From JACCTU01 sp963788055 (GTDB lineage Bacteria; Actinomycetota; Thermoleophilia; Gaiellales; Gaiellaceae), in contig CAWBFA010000005.1 in assembly GCA_963788055.1 (NCBI GenBank), positions 310,001 through 374,000 of the forward strand: a stretch of DNA of 64,000 nt, given 5' to 3'. A program made the translations under genes and the position numbers. Each line of letters starts with the position of its first letter. Position 1 is the first letter of the stretch. The notes beneath the pieces are model-generated. The model was not told the origin of the DNA and searched no databases. It saw only the letters and a list, made by a program, of their open reading frames with translations. This document shows, piece after piece, positions 1-8,062 of this stretch.

Positions 1-208
1 CGAGGAACGAGCAGACCGCGGCAAGCCGGTAGTCGAGATCGGCGCCGAGGACGAGCGCGCTGAAGACCGCGAGGTTGACCACGTAGCCGCTCGCGCCGAC
101 CGCGGTGAACTTTGCAAGCTGGACCCAGTTGTGCGAACGGCGGAGCGCGCGGCCGACGCGGGTGCGGGCCAGCGCGGCGGCGACGCCGACGGAGGACGAG
201 CGCTCCAC
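1..208 (-). CDS. GtrA-like membrane protein (partial)
   Basis: The reverse strand encodes an N-terminal fragment of about 69 residues running off the left edge. After an Arg/Ala-rich start it has the sequence QLAKFTAVGASGYVVNLAVF, which matches the first helix signature of GtrA/DPMS flippase-type proteins (small four-helix membrane proteins that move polyprenyl-linked sugars). The following LGADLDYRLAAVCSFL continues the pattern. I chose the GTG at 206-208 because it lies directly after an in-frame stop, but no ribosome site is visible. The family is recognised from the motif only; the other helices are outside the window, so the substrate is unknown. Confidence 0.7.
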   Translation of the reverse strand, partial: MERSSSVGVAAALARTRVGRALRRSHNWVQLAKFTAVGASGYVVNLAVFSALVLGADLDYRLAAVCSFL

Positions 209-229
209 GACGGGGGCGAGCCTAGCCGC

Positions 230-679
230 TCACGAAGCCGCGCGGACGCGCATGCCCGCCGCGGCGAGCGCGACGTCCGGGCCGTACGCCAGCTCCTCGC
301 GCCCATCCGGGGTCGCGACCACGACCGCGGCGATCGTCCCGTTCGCCGCGAGCGTCAGGTCGACGAGCTCGCCGAGCATCGACCGCGAGCGTGCGACGCT
401 GCGTCCCTTGAGCGAGGCAAAGGTGCTGCCTCGCTTCGTGTAGAAGGCGAGCTCGGCCTCGTCGAGCAGACCGAACGGCGAGCGAAGCTCGAGCTCGGTG
501 TCGCGAACGGTCGCGACTGCGAGCGGCAGGAAGCGCCGCTCTTCGTCACCGCAGAGCACCTCGAACCCGAGCGCGCGCGTGTGCTCGCGGTCGAGCACGA
601 GGTCGACCGGCCGTCCGAGCTCGATGCCGCGCACCCGAACCGGAAGACGAAGCAGGTGCGCCGCAGAGAGCCCGCTCAT
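230..679 (-). CDS. PRC-barrel-like conserved hypothetical protein
   Basis: This 149-residue protein starts at the ATG at 677-679. It begins MSGLSAAHLLRLPVRVRGIE and continues with a beta-rich segment about interpreting or storing a 'level' value, resembling PRC-barrel domains (small beta barrels found in RimM and in photosynthetic and storage proteins). The second half has a further strand-rich repeat ending near AANGTIAAVVVATPDG. There is no signal peptide or membrane helix. It follows pcm by 28 bp on the same strand and precedes the GtrA fragment. The longer open frame upstream is out of register with pcm coding and was not used. Function is unknown and the fold assignment is tentative. Confidence 0.6.
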   Translation of the reverse strand: MSGLSAAHLLRLPVRVRGIELGRPVDLVLDREHTRALGFEVLCGDEERRFLPLAVATVRDTELELRSPFGLLDEAELAFYTKRGSTFASLKGRSVARSRSMLGELVDLTLAANGTIAAVVVATPDGREELAYGPDVALAAAGMRVRAAS

Positions 680-707
680 CGGCACAGTCTGCCTACGCGG
701 TCCGCGG

Positions 708-1355
708 TCAAACGGCGAAGCCCTCTTCGCCCAGCAAGGGCACGAAGCGGCAGGGCACCGACCGCACCACGGCGGGGCCCTCGGGGCTCCGAACCACGAG
801 CTGGAGCTGCTGGCCGTGGCGCTTGCCGACGGGCACCACGAGCCGTCCCCGCGGCTCGAGCTGGTCGTACAGGCTCTGCGGAAGCTCCGGTGCGGCCGCC
901 GCGACCGCGATTGCGCCGAACGGCGCATACTCGGGGAGCCCAAGCGTGCCGTCGCCGACGTGGACGTGCACGCGGCCGCCGTATCCGGCCTCCTCGAGCC
1001 GCCGGCGCGCGGCGTCTGCGAGCTCGGGGAGTCGCTCGATCGTGTGCACCTCGCCCGAAAGCTCCGCCAGCACCGCGGCCTGGTAACCCGAGCCTGTGCC
1101 GACGTCGAGCACGCGCTCGTTGCCATGGAGCGTGAGCGCCTCGCAGATGCGCGCGACCATGTAGGGCTGCGAGATCGTCTGGCCGGAGCCGATCGGCAAG
1201 GCCGCGTCTGCATAGGCACGGTCCCGGAGCTCCTCGGGAACGAAGACCTCTCGCGGGACACGCTCCATCGCCGCGAGCACCCGCTCGTCGGCGACGTCCC
1301 GTCTTCGGAGCTGCTGCTCCACCATCAGGTGCCGCTCCTCCGTGCGATCAGGCAT
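708..1355 (-). CDS. pcm: protein-L-isoaspartate O-methyltransferase
   Basis: A 215-residue SAM-dependent methyltransferase that repairs isoaspartyl residues in damaged proteins. The substrate-side motif GQTISQPYMVA lies at residues 58-68 and SAM motif I, VLDVGTGSGYQ, at 82-92. The acidic residue after the second strand is in HTIERLPELA near 104-113. The length is normal for bacterial Pcm. The ATG at 1353-1355 overlaps the end of the upstream phosphodiesterase gene by 8 bp, which points to translational coupling. The protein is cytoplasmic. No odd features are seen. Confidence 0.93.
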   Translation of the reverse strand: MPDRTEERHLMVEQQLRRRDVADERVLAAMERVPREVFVPEELRDRAYADAALPIGSGQTISQPYMVARICEALTLHGNERVLDVGTGSGYQAAVLAELSGEVHTIERLPELADAARRRLEEAGYGGRVHVHVGDGTLGLPEYAPFGAIAVAAAAPELPQSLYDQLEPRGRLVVPVGKRHGQQLQLVVRSPEGPAVVRSVPCRFVPLLGEEGFAV

Positions 1356-2652
1356 GACTGAGCGCGCGGGCATATGCCGGACGCTCCAGGCCGAGCTGGT
1401 CGAGCAGGAGCGGCGCGATCCCGGTGATGCTCTCCGGCGCCGCTCCGACGCCGATCGTGAGCAGCGGGACCTCGGAGTCGCCCGCGAGGAGCGAGCCGTG
1501 GCTGCCGCCGCCGGCGTGGTGCCGGCCGGCGAGGTCGGTGAACTCGTAGCCGGGCGCAGCCGAGACCAGCACGTCGCCGCTGTTCGGGTTGCGCAGCGCA
1601 GCCGTCGCGCGAGCGAGCCCGTCGGGATACTCGGCGAGCACGTCGGGCCCCTCCGCCCCCTCGCGACGGGCGACGGGCTCGCCGTCCTCGAGGAACAGCA
1701 CCGTCTCGGCCGCGGGGTCGCGGTCGAGCCGCTGCGCCAGCTCGCGGGAGCGCCCGCCGCGGAGGTCGTAGACCATCCCCGCCCGGTTCGAGGCCGTGAC
1801 GACGATGTCGTCGAGATTGCCGAACGACTCTTGGAGCGACGTGGTCCGCTCGATGCGGGTCTGGCCGTGGTCCGAGCAGACGACGACCGCGTAGCGCTCG
1901 AGCAGGGCGTCGGCCCCGCCGGCGGCGTCGAGCAGCGCACGCACCGCGTCGTCTGCGCGCTTGAGCGCGACGTGCGCCGAGTCCGGGCCGACGGCATGCG
2001 ACGCGTAGTCGTAGTCCGGCAGGTAGTAGACGAGCAGGTCGAACCCGTCGCGCGTCACGAGCCAACGGCCGACCGCTGCGGCGTAACGGTCGTTCCCGCC
2101 GACCTGCCTCGCGCCCGGCCGGAAGGGCGCCCCGGTCTCGTCCGACTCGAAGAGGTTGAAGTAGAAGAACCGCTTCGGCCCGTGTGCGGCGCGCGTCACC
2201 CCGGGGATGCGCGCCACGTGCGGCGTGCGTCCCCGGTAGCAGATGATGTTGACCGCCGCAGCGACGCGTCCGGCGTCCTCGACGCTCTCGAAGAGTGTCA
2301 CCGCAGCCGGCGAAAGGTGCTCCTCGTTCATGCGGAAGATCGCGTCGAGGATGCCGCGGCGGGTGCCCGCACGGCGGAGCGCGGCGAAGGACGAGCCGTA
2401 CTCAACGATCCGCTGCTCGGTGCGGTGATACCAGACGAGGTGGGGGATCTCGTGCACGTCCGGGTACGCGCCGGTCACGAGCGACGAGAGGCACACGGGC
2501 GTCAGCGAAGGGAACACCGTCGCTGCGCGCCGATACTCGCCGCGCTCGTGCAGCTCGGCCAGCGCCGGCGTGGTCCGCCGCTCGACGGCGTCCTCGTACA
2601 TCGCTGGGGTCAACCCGTCGATGACGATCAGGAGGGCCTTAGTCGCGGGCAA
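1348..2652 (-). CDS. alkaline phosphatase-superfamily phosphodiesterase
   Basis: This 434-residue protein belongs to the type I phosphodiesterase/nucleotide pyrophosphatase branch of the alkaline phosphatase superfamily. The metal-binding Asp is in LLIVIDGLTP (about residue 12). The nucleophile region FPSLTPVCLSSLVTG gives Thr51. Further metal ligands are in DLLVYYLPDYD, VVVCSDHGQT and, near the C-terminus, AGGGSHGSL. I chose the TTG at 2650-2652 because it sits just before the first strand and overlaps the upstream stop by 14 bp; no ATG is available nearby. No signal peptide is visible with this start. The substrate is unknown (phosphonates, nucleotides or lipid headgroups are all possible). 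Confidence 0.82.
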   Translation of the reverse strand: MPATKALLIVIDGLTPAMYEDAVERRTTPALAELHERGEYRRAATVFPSLTPVCLSSLVTGAYPDVHEIPHLVWYHRTEQRIVEYGSSFAALRRAGTRRGILDAIFRMNEEHLSPAAVTLFESVEDAGRVAAAVNIICYRGRTPHVARIPGVTRAAHGPKRFFYFNLFESDETGAPFRPGARQVGGNDRYAAAVGRWLVTRDGFDLLVYYLPDYDYASHAVGPDSAHVALKRADDAVRALLDAAGGADALLERYAVVVCSDHGQTRIERTTSLQESFGNLDDIVVTASNRAGMVYDLRGGRSRELAQRLDRDPAAETVLFLEDGEPVARREGAEGPDVLAEYPDGLARATAALRNPNSGDVLVSAAPGYEFTDLAGRHHAGGGSHGSLLAGDSEVPLLTIGVGAAPESITGIAPLLLDQLGLERPAYARALSHA

Positions 2653-3046
2653 GGATCCGAAGACCTGCGTGGCGCTCGCCCGCGCGACGCCGTACGCGGA
2701 GCCCGAGGACGGGCAGCGCGAGCGCGAGGAGGTAGCCGAGCACCGGTACGAACGAGAGGGCTGCCAGGACAAGCGCGGCAACGCCGACGAGGAGCGCGGT
2801 GCCACCGCGCGTGCCGCCGCGGGCCAGCGCACCACGGACGGTCGGGGTGGCACCGACGGCGCCGAGCACGCCGCCGATCGCGCCGGCGATCGCGCCCGAC
2901 CACTCAGCCAGGAACCAGCCGGCGGCGACCGCCGCTACCAAGGTGACCGGAAGAGCGACCCTGACGTCCCTGAAAACACCGAGCGCGAGGACGCCGAGCG
3001 CAGCGCCGAGCCCTGCGCAGACGCCGATCCAGTACCAGCTTCCCAC
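2639..3046 (-). CDS. small integral membrane protein
   Basis: A 135-residue protein starting at the GTG at 3044-3046 (SWYWIGVCAGLGAALGVLAL). It has about four hydrophobic helices: residues 3-22, 30-46, 48-68 and 90-120. It ends in a basic tail (LRVRRRAGERHAGLR). It is the first gene of a minus-strand run leading to the phosphodiesterase and pcm and overlaps the former by 14 bp. I do not recognise the family. No Shine-Dalgarno site is evident. Upstream, 3047-3146 is a short divergent control region with the thioredoxin-like gene. Confidence 0.6.
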   Translation of the reverse strand: MGSWYWIGVCAGLGAALGVLALGVFRDVRVALPVTLVAAVAAGWFLAEWSGAIAGAIGGVLGAVGATPTVRGALARGGTRGGTALLVGVAALVLAALSFVPVLGYLLALALPVLGLRVRRRAGERHAGLRILARD

Positions 3047-3146
3047 GGTGATCGAGTGTACTGACGGCGTTTGTCCCTGCAGCGAGGCGGGAAGGAGAGG
3101 GGCCCCTCTGCAATTGCGGACCCCGGCAACGAAAGAGGAGAGAACG

Positions 3147-3461
3147 ATGCCCGACGCACGGCCACTGCTCGTCTTCTTCACGAGCGAGCGCTCCGGTCCC
3201 GCGCGCCGAATGGAGAGCTTGCTCGCCCACCTCGCTCGCAAAGAGCGCGAGCGCCTACGCACGACGCGGGTCGACGTCGACGCTCGGCCCGAGCTCGCAG
3301 CCAAGTTCAAGGTCGAGGTGGTTCCGACACTCGTGCTCGTGAAGAGCAAGCGCGCGGTCGGGCGGATCGAGGGCCGAGCGAGCGCTCCCAAGATCGAACA
3401 GATGCTCGCGGAGCACCTGCCCGAGCCGCCGCCGCTCCGGCCCGCTCCCGCAGCCGCTTGA
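3147..3461 (+). CDS. thioredoxin-fold protein without catalytic cysteines
   Basis: A 104-residue protein with the thioredoxin layout: strand LLVFFTSE, then the position of the WCGPC active site, a helix, strand RVDVDARPELAAKFKV, the cis-Pro loop VEVVPTLVLVK (Pro60), and a terminal helix. The active-site cysteines are missing: the loop reads S16-G-P-A19 where thioredoxin has C-G-P-C. It therefore cannot do dithiol chemistry and may be a binding or chaperone version. The ATG is preceded by an AGAGGAGAGA ribosome site. It ends at a strong hairpin shared with the convergent CHRD gene. Confidence 0.8.
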   Translation: MPDARPLLVFFTSERSGPARRMESLLAHLARKERERLRTTRVDVDARPELAAKFKVEVVPTLVLVKSKRAVGRIEGRASAPKIEQMLAEHLPEPPPLRPAPAAA

Positions 3462-3492
3462 TGTGTGGGGCGGCCGACGCCGCCCCACACAT
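3461..3492. terminator. bidirectional hairpin terminator
   Basis: A 14-bp perfect inverted repeat (ATGTGTGGGGCGGC, loop CGAC, and its complement) lies exactly between the convergent thioredoxin-like and CHRD genes. It starts on the last base of the upstream stop codon. There is no T tract, as is common in GC-rich actinobacteria. Confidence 0.75.
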
Positions 3493-3505
3493 GCCGGCCG
3501 TTCCT

Positions 3506-4030
3506 CTAGTTGACGTCGCCGCGGATTTCGCCGCCGGGGAAGTCCCCAGGGCCGGAGTTCGTCGGCGCGACGCCGTCACTCGTGTGCACGTTGACGTACG
3601 CCTGGCCGGTGTTCAGCCAGTCGACGAGCGTCGACATCGGCTGGCCCGCGAGGTCGCTGACGAAGTTCGCCGACGTGATCGTCCCAGTAGCGAGGACGCC
3701 GTCCGTCCGGCCGCCGCCCGCAGGTCCGGCCCCCGGCGTCGTGCTGGGATAGAGCCAGACAACGACGGGGCCATTCACCCCAGCGGCGCCGTGATGGATG
3801 TGCGCCTGGAAGACGTTCTCGATGTTCGAGGCGATCAGCCTGTAGTCGATGGACGTCCCGTCGTCGCTCAGGTGGAAGATCGCTTGTCCCTGCGCGTTCG
3901 TGTCGCGCACGGGGACTTCCATGTCTCCGTTCAGATGCGGGCTCCAGTTGTCGTTCAAGCCCGCGACGGCGATCCCGACGGCGGCAAGACCGACCGCAGC
4001 TGTCAGGAGCACTGCGATGGTTCTCTTCAT
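3506..4030 (-). CDS. secreted CHRD-domain protein
   Basis: A 174-residue secreted protein. Residues 1-24 form a signal peptide (MKRTIAVLLTAAVGLAAVGI). The rest is a CHRD domain, the beta-rich domain first described in chordin: LNGDMEVPV, GQAIFHLSDDGTSIDYRL, VFQAHIHHGAAGVNGPVVVW, and the closing AYVNVHTSDG plus GGEIRG. The start ATG at 4028-4030 has a GGGGAGGACAG ribosome site. It lies 49 bp downstream of the E2 gene on the same strand and may be read through from that operon. Function is unknown; it is likely extracellular or envelope-bound. Confidence 0.85.
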   Translation of the reverse strand: MKRTIAVLLTAAVGLAAVGIAVAGLNDNWSPHLNGDMEVPVRDTNAQGQAIFHLSDDGTSIDYRLIASNIENVFQAHIHHGAAGVNGPVVVWLYPSTTPGAGPAGGGRTDGVLATGTITSANFVSDLAGQPMSTLVDWLNTGQAYVNVHTSDGVAPTNSGPGDFPGGEIRGDVN

Positions 4031-4079
4031 CTGTCCTCCCCTGTCCCCCAGTTTTCGGAGCTCTCTGGGCTGCCGGTCC

Positions 4080-5213
4080 TTACGAGGAAGAGGCATGACC
4101 GGATTCGAGCCTCCGGATCACCTCGAGCCCGAACTCGGCCGCGCGCTTGCCGTCCAGCACGCGATGGTCGAACGTCACCGAGACGTGCCCCATCGGGCGC
4201 GGGACGATCTCCCCGTCGCGCACGACGGGTCGCTCCGCGATCCGGTGGACGCCGAGGATTCCGACCTCGGGGTGGTTGATCAGCGGCGTCACGAACGAGC
4301 CCGAGAACTTCCCCGCGCTGGTCACCGTGAACGTCGAGCCCCGCAGCTCCTCCGGCTTCAGCGTGCCCGTGCGCGCTCCCTCCGCCAGACGGCGGACCTC
4401 CGCGTCGAGCTCGTCGAGCGAGCGCGAGTCGCAGTCGCGCACGACCGGGACGACGAGACCTTGGTCGGTGTCGATCGCGATGCCGAGGTCGTAGCGCTCG
4501 AGGTAGACGATCTCGTCGCCCTCGAGGCGGGCGTTCAGCTCGGGAAACTCCTGCAGCGACGCTGCGACGGCTTTGAGCACCGTCGGCACGAGCCGCTCCA
4601 GCTCGACGTTCCCGAAGTCGCACTCCTCGACCCACGTCACTGCGGGAATCGACTGCGCGCGCGTCATGTGCTCCGCGATCACCCGGCGCACGCCGCGCAG
4701 CCGCTCGCGCCGTCCTTCGGGGCCGCCCGAGGCCAGGTCCGTGGTCGTGGCCGCGCTTCGCACGTCCTCTTCAGTCACACGACCCTGAGGCCCCGTTCCG
4801 CCGACGTTCTCGAGCTCGACGCCCAGCTCGGCCGCGAGCCGTCGCACGAGCGGCGTCGCCCTGACCCGTCCAGCTCCGGCCTGTCCGGGGACCAGGTCCC
4901 GAGGCGTGGCCGGCTTGGCCACGGCCACGTCGGCTCTCGACTGCTCTGACTCGTCATCATCGGCTGCGGCGGCGGAGCCATCGCCGATCACGACGATCAC
5001 CTTCCCGACCGGAACCACATCGCCCTCGGCCGCGAGGATCCGCGAGACGACCCCGGCGGCGGGCGACGGGATCTCGACCGTCGTCTTGTCGGTCTGGATC
5101 TCCACGAGCGGGTCGTCCTCGGCCACCTCCTGACCCTCGGCGACGAGCCAACGCGCGATCTCGCCTTCCGTGAGGCCCTCGCCGAGGTCGGGCAGCTTGA
5201 ACTCGTATGCCAC
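4080..5213 (-). CDS. 2-oxoacid dehydrogenase E2, dihydrolipoamide acyltransferase
   Basis: A 377-residue E2 core subunit. The lipoyl domain (residues 1-80) carries the lipoylation site in VEIQTDKTTVEIPSP (Lys43). The E1/E3-binding domain is at about 116-152 (ATPLVRRLAAELGVEL...GRVTEEDV). The catalytic acyltransferase domain follows, with the terminal motif FDHRVLDGKRAAEF containing the active His and Asp. One lipoyl domain is typical of branched-chain-type E2. It is the last gene of a cluster starting with E1alpha and E1beta but is separated from them by three short genes; it starts 11 bp after the amidase stop. Substrate (branched-chain or pyruvate) cannot be fixed from sequence alone. Confidence 0.92.
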   Translation of the reverse strand: MAYEFKLPDLGEGLTEGEIARWLVAEGQEVAEDDPLVEIQTDKTTVEIPSPAAGVVSRILAAEGDVVPVGKVIVVIGDGSAAAADDDESEQSRADVAVAKPATPRDLVPGQAGAGRVRATPLVRRLAAELGVELENVGGTGPQGRVTEEDVRSAATTTDLASGGPEGRRERLRGVRRVIAEHMTRAQSIPAVTWVEECDFGNVELERLVPTVLKAVAASLQEFPELNARLEGDEIVYLERYDLGIAIDTDQGLVVPVVRDCDSRSLDELDAEVRRLAEGARTGTLKPEELRGSTFTVTSAGKFSGSFVTPLINHPEVGILGVHRIAERPVVRDGEIVPRPMGHVSVTFDHRVLDGKRAAEFGLEVIRRLESGHASSS

Positions 5214-5224
5214 GCGCCGAGGTT

Positions 5225-6082
5225 CTACCCGATCGCGTCGTCGCGGAGGACGGCGTGCACGCCCTTGACTCCGTTGACGATCTGGGTCACGCGCAGGTCG
5301 ACGACGACGCTGGAGAGCGCCACCGCGACCGAACGATCGAGCCCGAGTTCACGCTCCATCAGGTCGAGCATCGTCGCCATCGCCTCCTCCGCCGCGAGGT
5401 CGAGGTCTTCGGAGAAACCGAACGCGATCCAGGCCGTCTCTGCGCGAGCGATGGGCGCACGGAGCTCGAGGTCGGACAGCTCGAACGTCAGCTCCGCCCG
5501 CTCGACGGGGCACTCGATCGCCGTGCCGGAAACCTCGCCGTCGCCCTGCGCCGCGTGACCGTCGCCCGCCGAGAAGAGCGCGCCGTCGACGCTGATCGGA
5601 AGGTAGAGCGTCGTCCCTGCGACGAGTTCCTTGCAGTCGATGTTGCCGCCGGAGCGCCTGGGCGGGCCGGTGGAGTGGCGCCCGGGCTCGTCGGGGGGCA
5701 TGCCCATCACGCCGAGAAAGGGCGCGAGCGCGACGCGCATGCCGCGATCGGCGACCCCGACACCATCGGCGAGCCGCCAGTCGATCTTCGTGGGCCGCTG
5801 CGCGTACGTGACGCCCCAGGAGCCCGGCACGACGCTTCGGACGCTGACGACGAGCGAGCCGCCGGCCTTTGCGCCGCGCACCTCGACGGGACCGACGAGC
5901 GCGTGGCCCGCGTCGAGCTCCTCGTCGAACGGCTCGAAGCGCACTCCGTGCTCGTACTCCCAGCGAGCGTTCGGGCACGAGAACGCGATCGTGTCGCCGG
6001 GATCCACCGACACGATCGGCGGAAGCTCACGGGAGTAGTGGCCGTGGAGCGTGCGCCGCTCGAGCGGGAGCTCGTGGATCAC
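5225..6082 (-). CDS. acetamidase/formamidase family protein
   Basis: A 285-residue cytoplasmic protein of the FmdA/AmdA family, which hydrolyses short amides such as formamide or acetamide. Visible family features are the N-terminal VDPGDTIAFSCPNA, GHALVGPVEVRGAKAGGSL, a central GGNIDCKELVAGTTLYLPI and the conserved FSAGDGHAAQGDGEVSGTAIEC. The length is close to the family norm. The GTG start at 6080-6082 overlaps the HIRAN-gene stop in a GTGA arrangement. Its place inside a ketoacid-dehydrogenase cluster is odd; a role in amino-acid-derived amide breakdown is only a guess. Confidence 0.88.
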   Translation of the reverse strand: MIHELPLERRTLHGHYSRELPPIVSVDPGDTIAFSCPNARWEYEHGVRFEPFDEELDAGHALVGPVEVRGAKAGGSLVVSVRSVVPGSWGVTYAQRPTKIDWRLADGVGVADRGMRVALAPFLGVMGMPPDEPGRHSTGPPRRSGGNIDCKELVAGTTLYLPISVDGALFSAGDGHAAQGDGEVSGTAIECPVERAELTFELSDLELRAPIARAETAWIAFGFSEDLDLAAEEAMATMLDLMERELGLDRSVAVALSSVVVDLRVTQIVNGVKGVHAVLRDDAIG

Positions 6083-6486
6083 GCGCGCGGCGTCCCGATC
6101 CACGCGTCGCTCGGCGCGAGCAGCACGCGCAACCCTCCGCGCCGCCCCTCGTCCGAGAACTCTCTGAGCGAGACGGCCTGCCACTCCTCCGCGCGCAACG
6201 TGCGGGCCAGATCCGCAGGAACGTAACCGGCCTGCACGCGCCGGTGCTCGTCCCAGATCGCGATCGCATTGGGATCGTGCTCGTTGTCGGGCTCGGGGAG
6301 GAGCACGAGCCGGCGCCCGGGCGCAAAACCGTCCGCCTGCACGTCGTCGAGCCGGTAGCTGACGCCGGCGACCGGAACGACGTGGATCCTCGGGTCGTCC
6401 TCACGGACGACTTGCTCGGTCTCGGCATCGCGCAGCCGGTAGCCGGCGCCCGCCCGCTCGAGCCACAAGCGGAGACGCTCCGTCAC
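6079..6486 (-). CDS. HIRAN-domain protein
   Basis: A 135-residue protein. The C-terminal half matches the HIRAN signature: RLVLLPEPDNEHDPNAIAIWDE, then QAGYVPADLARTL. HIRAN domains bind damaged or single-stranded DNA ends in helicases such as HLTF but also occur alone in bacteria. No helicase part is present. The GTG start (6484-6486) overlaps the stop of the upstream acetyltransferase by 4 bp, and the stop overlaps the amidase start by 4 bp, so the gene is embedded in a coupled operon. Its function there is unknown. Confidence 0.82.
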   Translation of the reverse strand: MTERLRLWLERAGAGYRLRDAETEQVVREDDPRIHVVPVAGVSYRLDDVQADGFAPGRRLVLLPEPDNEHDPNAIAIWDEHRRVQAGYVPADLARTLRAEEWQAVSLREFSDEGRRGGLRVLLAPSDAWIGTPRA

Positions 6487-7091
6487 GGAACCATCCACGC
6501 TCCGGTGGCGTCGTAGGCGTCGTACGACGCAGTCGCGGCGGGCGAGGACGGGAACGTGTCCTTGAAGAGCGTCCAGACGACGACGTCGCGCTGACCGGGG
6601 AGTCGCCGCTGCAGCGTCGCCTCCTCGAGGTAGCCGAGCTTCCTCGGCACCCCGAGGCTCGCCACGTTGTCGGGCTCGACCCTGATCTCGACGCGGTCGA
6701 CGTCGCAGAGCTCGAACGCGACGCGAGTCAGCGCGGCGGTCGACTCCGTCACGAGCCCTTCGCGCACGCGGTCCACGTGGATCCAGTACCCGATCTCGAA
6801 CGCGTCGTCGCCGACGCGCTTGTGCAGACCGGTGCCGCCGACGACCGTCGACTCTTTGCGGTCGAAGATGCCGTAGACGAAATCGGTGCCGAGGTCGAAG
6901 CCGCCCCGGAACCGGCGCAGCAGCTCGATCTTCTCGTCCAGCGGCGTCGGCTCGTCGTCTGCCCAGGGCATCCACGGCCGCAGATGGCCGAGGCTCGCGT
7001 CGATCGCCGTCTTGAGCAGGGGAGCGTCGCGCGGCTCCCAGCACCGAACGACCAGACGCTCGGTGACGATCCGGTACGGCGGATCGTTCAG
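6483..7091 (-). CDS. RimJ/RimL-type GNAT acetyltransferase
   Basis: About 202 residues of the GNAT fold: TERLVVRCWEPRDAPLL opens the domain, GIFDRKESTVVGGTGLHKR and AFEIGYWIHVDRVREGLVTES form the acetyl-CoA site, and RIEVRVEPDNVASLGVPRKLGY is typical of RimJ/RimL proteins that acetylate N-termini or small amines. In this copy the usual RVEIRV strand is kept, and the N-x-A-S loop is seen as NVASLGV. The start is uncertain. No ATG, GTG or TTG lies near the domain start. A CTG at 7089-7091, overlapping the E1beta stop, is my best guess; a single-base error is another explanation. Confidence 0.8.
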   Translation of the reverse strand: MNDPPYRIVTERLVVRCWEPRDAPLLKTAIDASLGHLRPWMPWADDEPTPLDEKIELLRRFRGGFDLGTDFVYGIFDRKESTVVGGTGLHKRVGDDAFEIGYWIHVDRVREGLVTESTAALTRVAFELCDVDRVEIRVEPDNVASLGVPRKLGYLEEATLQRRLPGQRDVVVWTLFKDTFPSSPAATASYDAYDATGAWMVP

Positions 7092-8062
7092 TATTCGAGC
7101 AGCTTCCGGACGGCGTTCACGACACGGCCGACCGACGGCATGTATGCATCCTCGATCTGCCAGTACGGATAAGGGACGTCGTACCCCGTGACGCGCAGGA
7201 CCGGACCGCGCAGGTCGAGCATCGCGTTCTCCGCGAGCACGGCGGCGAGCTCTGCGCCGTAGCCGGCGGTGCGCGGCGCCTCCTGCACCACGACGACGCG
7301 ACCCGTCTTCGCCGCGGTCGCCAGCAGCGCGTCCTCGTCGAGGGGTTTCAGCGTGCGGACGTCGAGCACCTCGCACGAGCACTCGCCGTCCAGTTCGTCA
7401 GCGACCTGCTCGCAGAGCGGCACCATCGACCCGTACGCGACCAGCGAGACGTCCGTGCCCTCGCGCGCCAGTCGCGCCTTGCCGAGCTCGACCACGTGCT
7501 CGCCCTCGGGGACCTCGCCTCGCATGGTGCGGTAATGGAGCTTCGGCTCGAAGAGCACGACCGGATCGTCGGACCGGATGGCCGCGGCGAGCAGCCCCTT
7601 CGCGTCCCCCGGCGTCGAGGGGATCGCCACCTTCACGCCCGGGGTGTGCACGTAGTACGCCTCGGGTGAGTCGTCGTGCAGCTCCGGGGCGCGGACGCCG
7701 CCGCCGTACGGCATGCGGACCGTGATCGGGAACCGCATCTTCCCGCCGGTGCGCCAGTGGTAGCGGCCGACGTGCGTGATCAGCTGGTCGAGCGAGGGGT
7801 ACGAGAACGCGTCGTACTGCATTTCGCAGACGGGCCTCCACCCCGCCATGCACAGCCCGACAGCGGCGCCCATGATCCCGGCCTCCGCGAGCGGCGTGTC
7901 GAAGCAGCGATCCGGCCCGAAGCGGTCGCGCAGTCCCGCAGTCGCGCGGAACACGCCGCCTGCGCGGCCCACGTCCTCACCCATGACCATCACGTTCGGA
8001 TCGCGGCCGAGCTCGACGTGGAAGCAGTCGTTGATCGCCTCCAGGAGCGTGAGCTCAGCCAC
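7088..8062 (-). CDS. 2-oxoacid dehydrogenase E1 beta subunit
   Basis: A 324-residue thiamine-diphosphate enzyme subunit that pairs with the E1alpha gene just upstream. Key signs are the N-terminal LTLLEAINDCFHVEL, the cofactor-side MVMGEDVGRAGGVFRAT, DTPLAEAGIMGAAVGLCMAGWRPV and MQYDAFSYPSLDQLITHVG. The C-terminal transketolase domain has VEVLDVRTLKPLDEDA-like sequence and VVVVQEAPRTAGYGAE. The GTG at 8060-8062 overlaps the E1alpha stop by 8 bp, so the two chains are coupled. It decarboxylates a 2-oxoacid and passes the acyl group to lipoyl-E2. Confidence 0.92.
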   Translation of the reverse strand: MAELTLLEAINDCFHVELGRDPNVMVMGEDVGRAGGVFRATAGLRDRFGPDRCFDTPLAEAGIMGAAVGLCMAGWRPVCEMQYDAFSYPSLDQLITHVGRYHWRTGGKMRFPITVRMPYGGGVRAPELHDDSPEAYYVHTPGVKVAIPSTPGDAKGLLAAAIRSDDPVVLFEPKLHYRTMRGEVPEGEHVVELGKARLAREGTDVSLVAYGSMVPLCEQVADELDGECSCEVLDVRTLKPLDEDALLATAAKTGRVVVVQEAPRTAGYGAELAAVLAENAMLDLRGPVLRVTGYDVPYPYWQIEDAYMPSVGRVVNAVRKLLEY

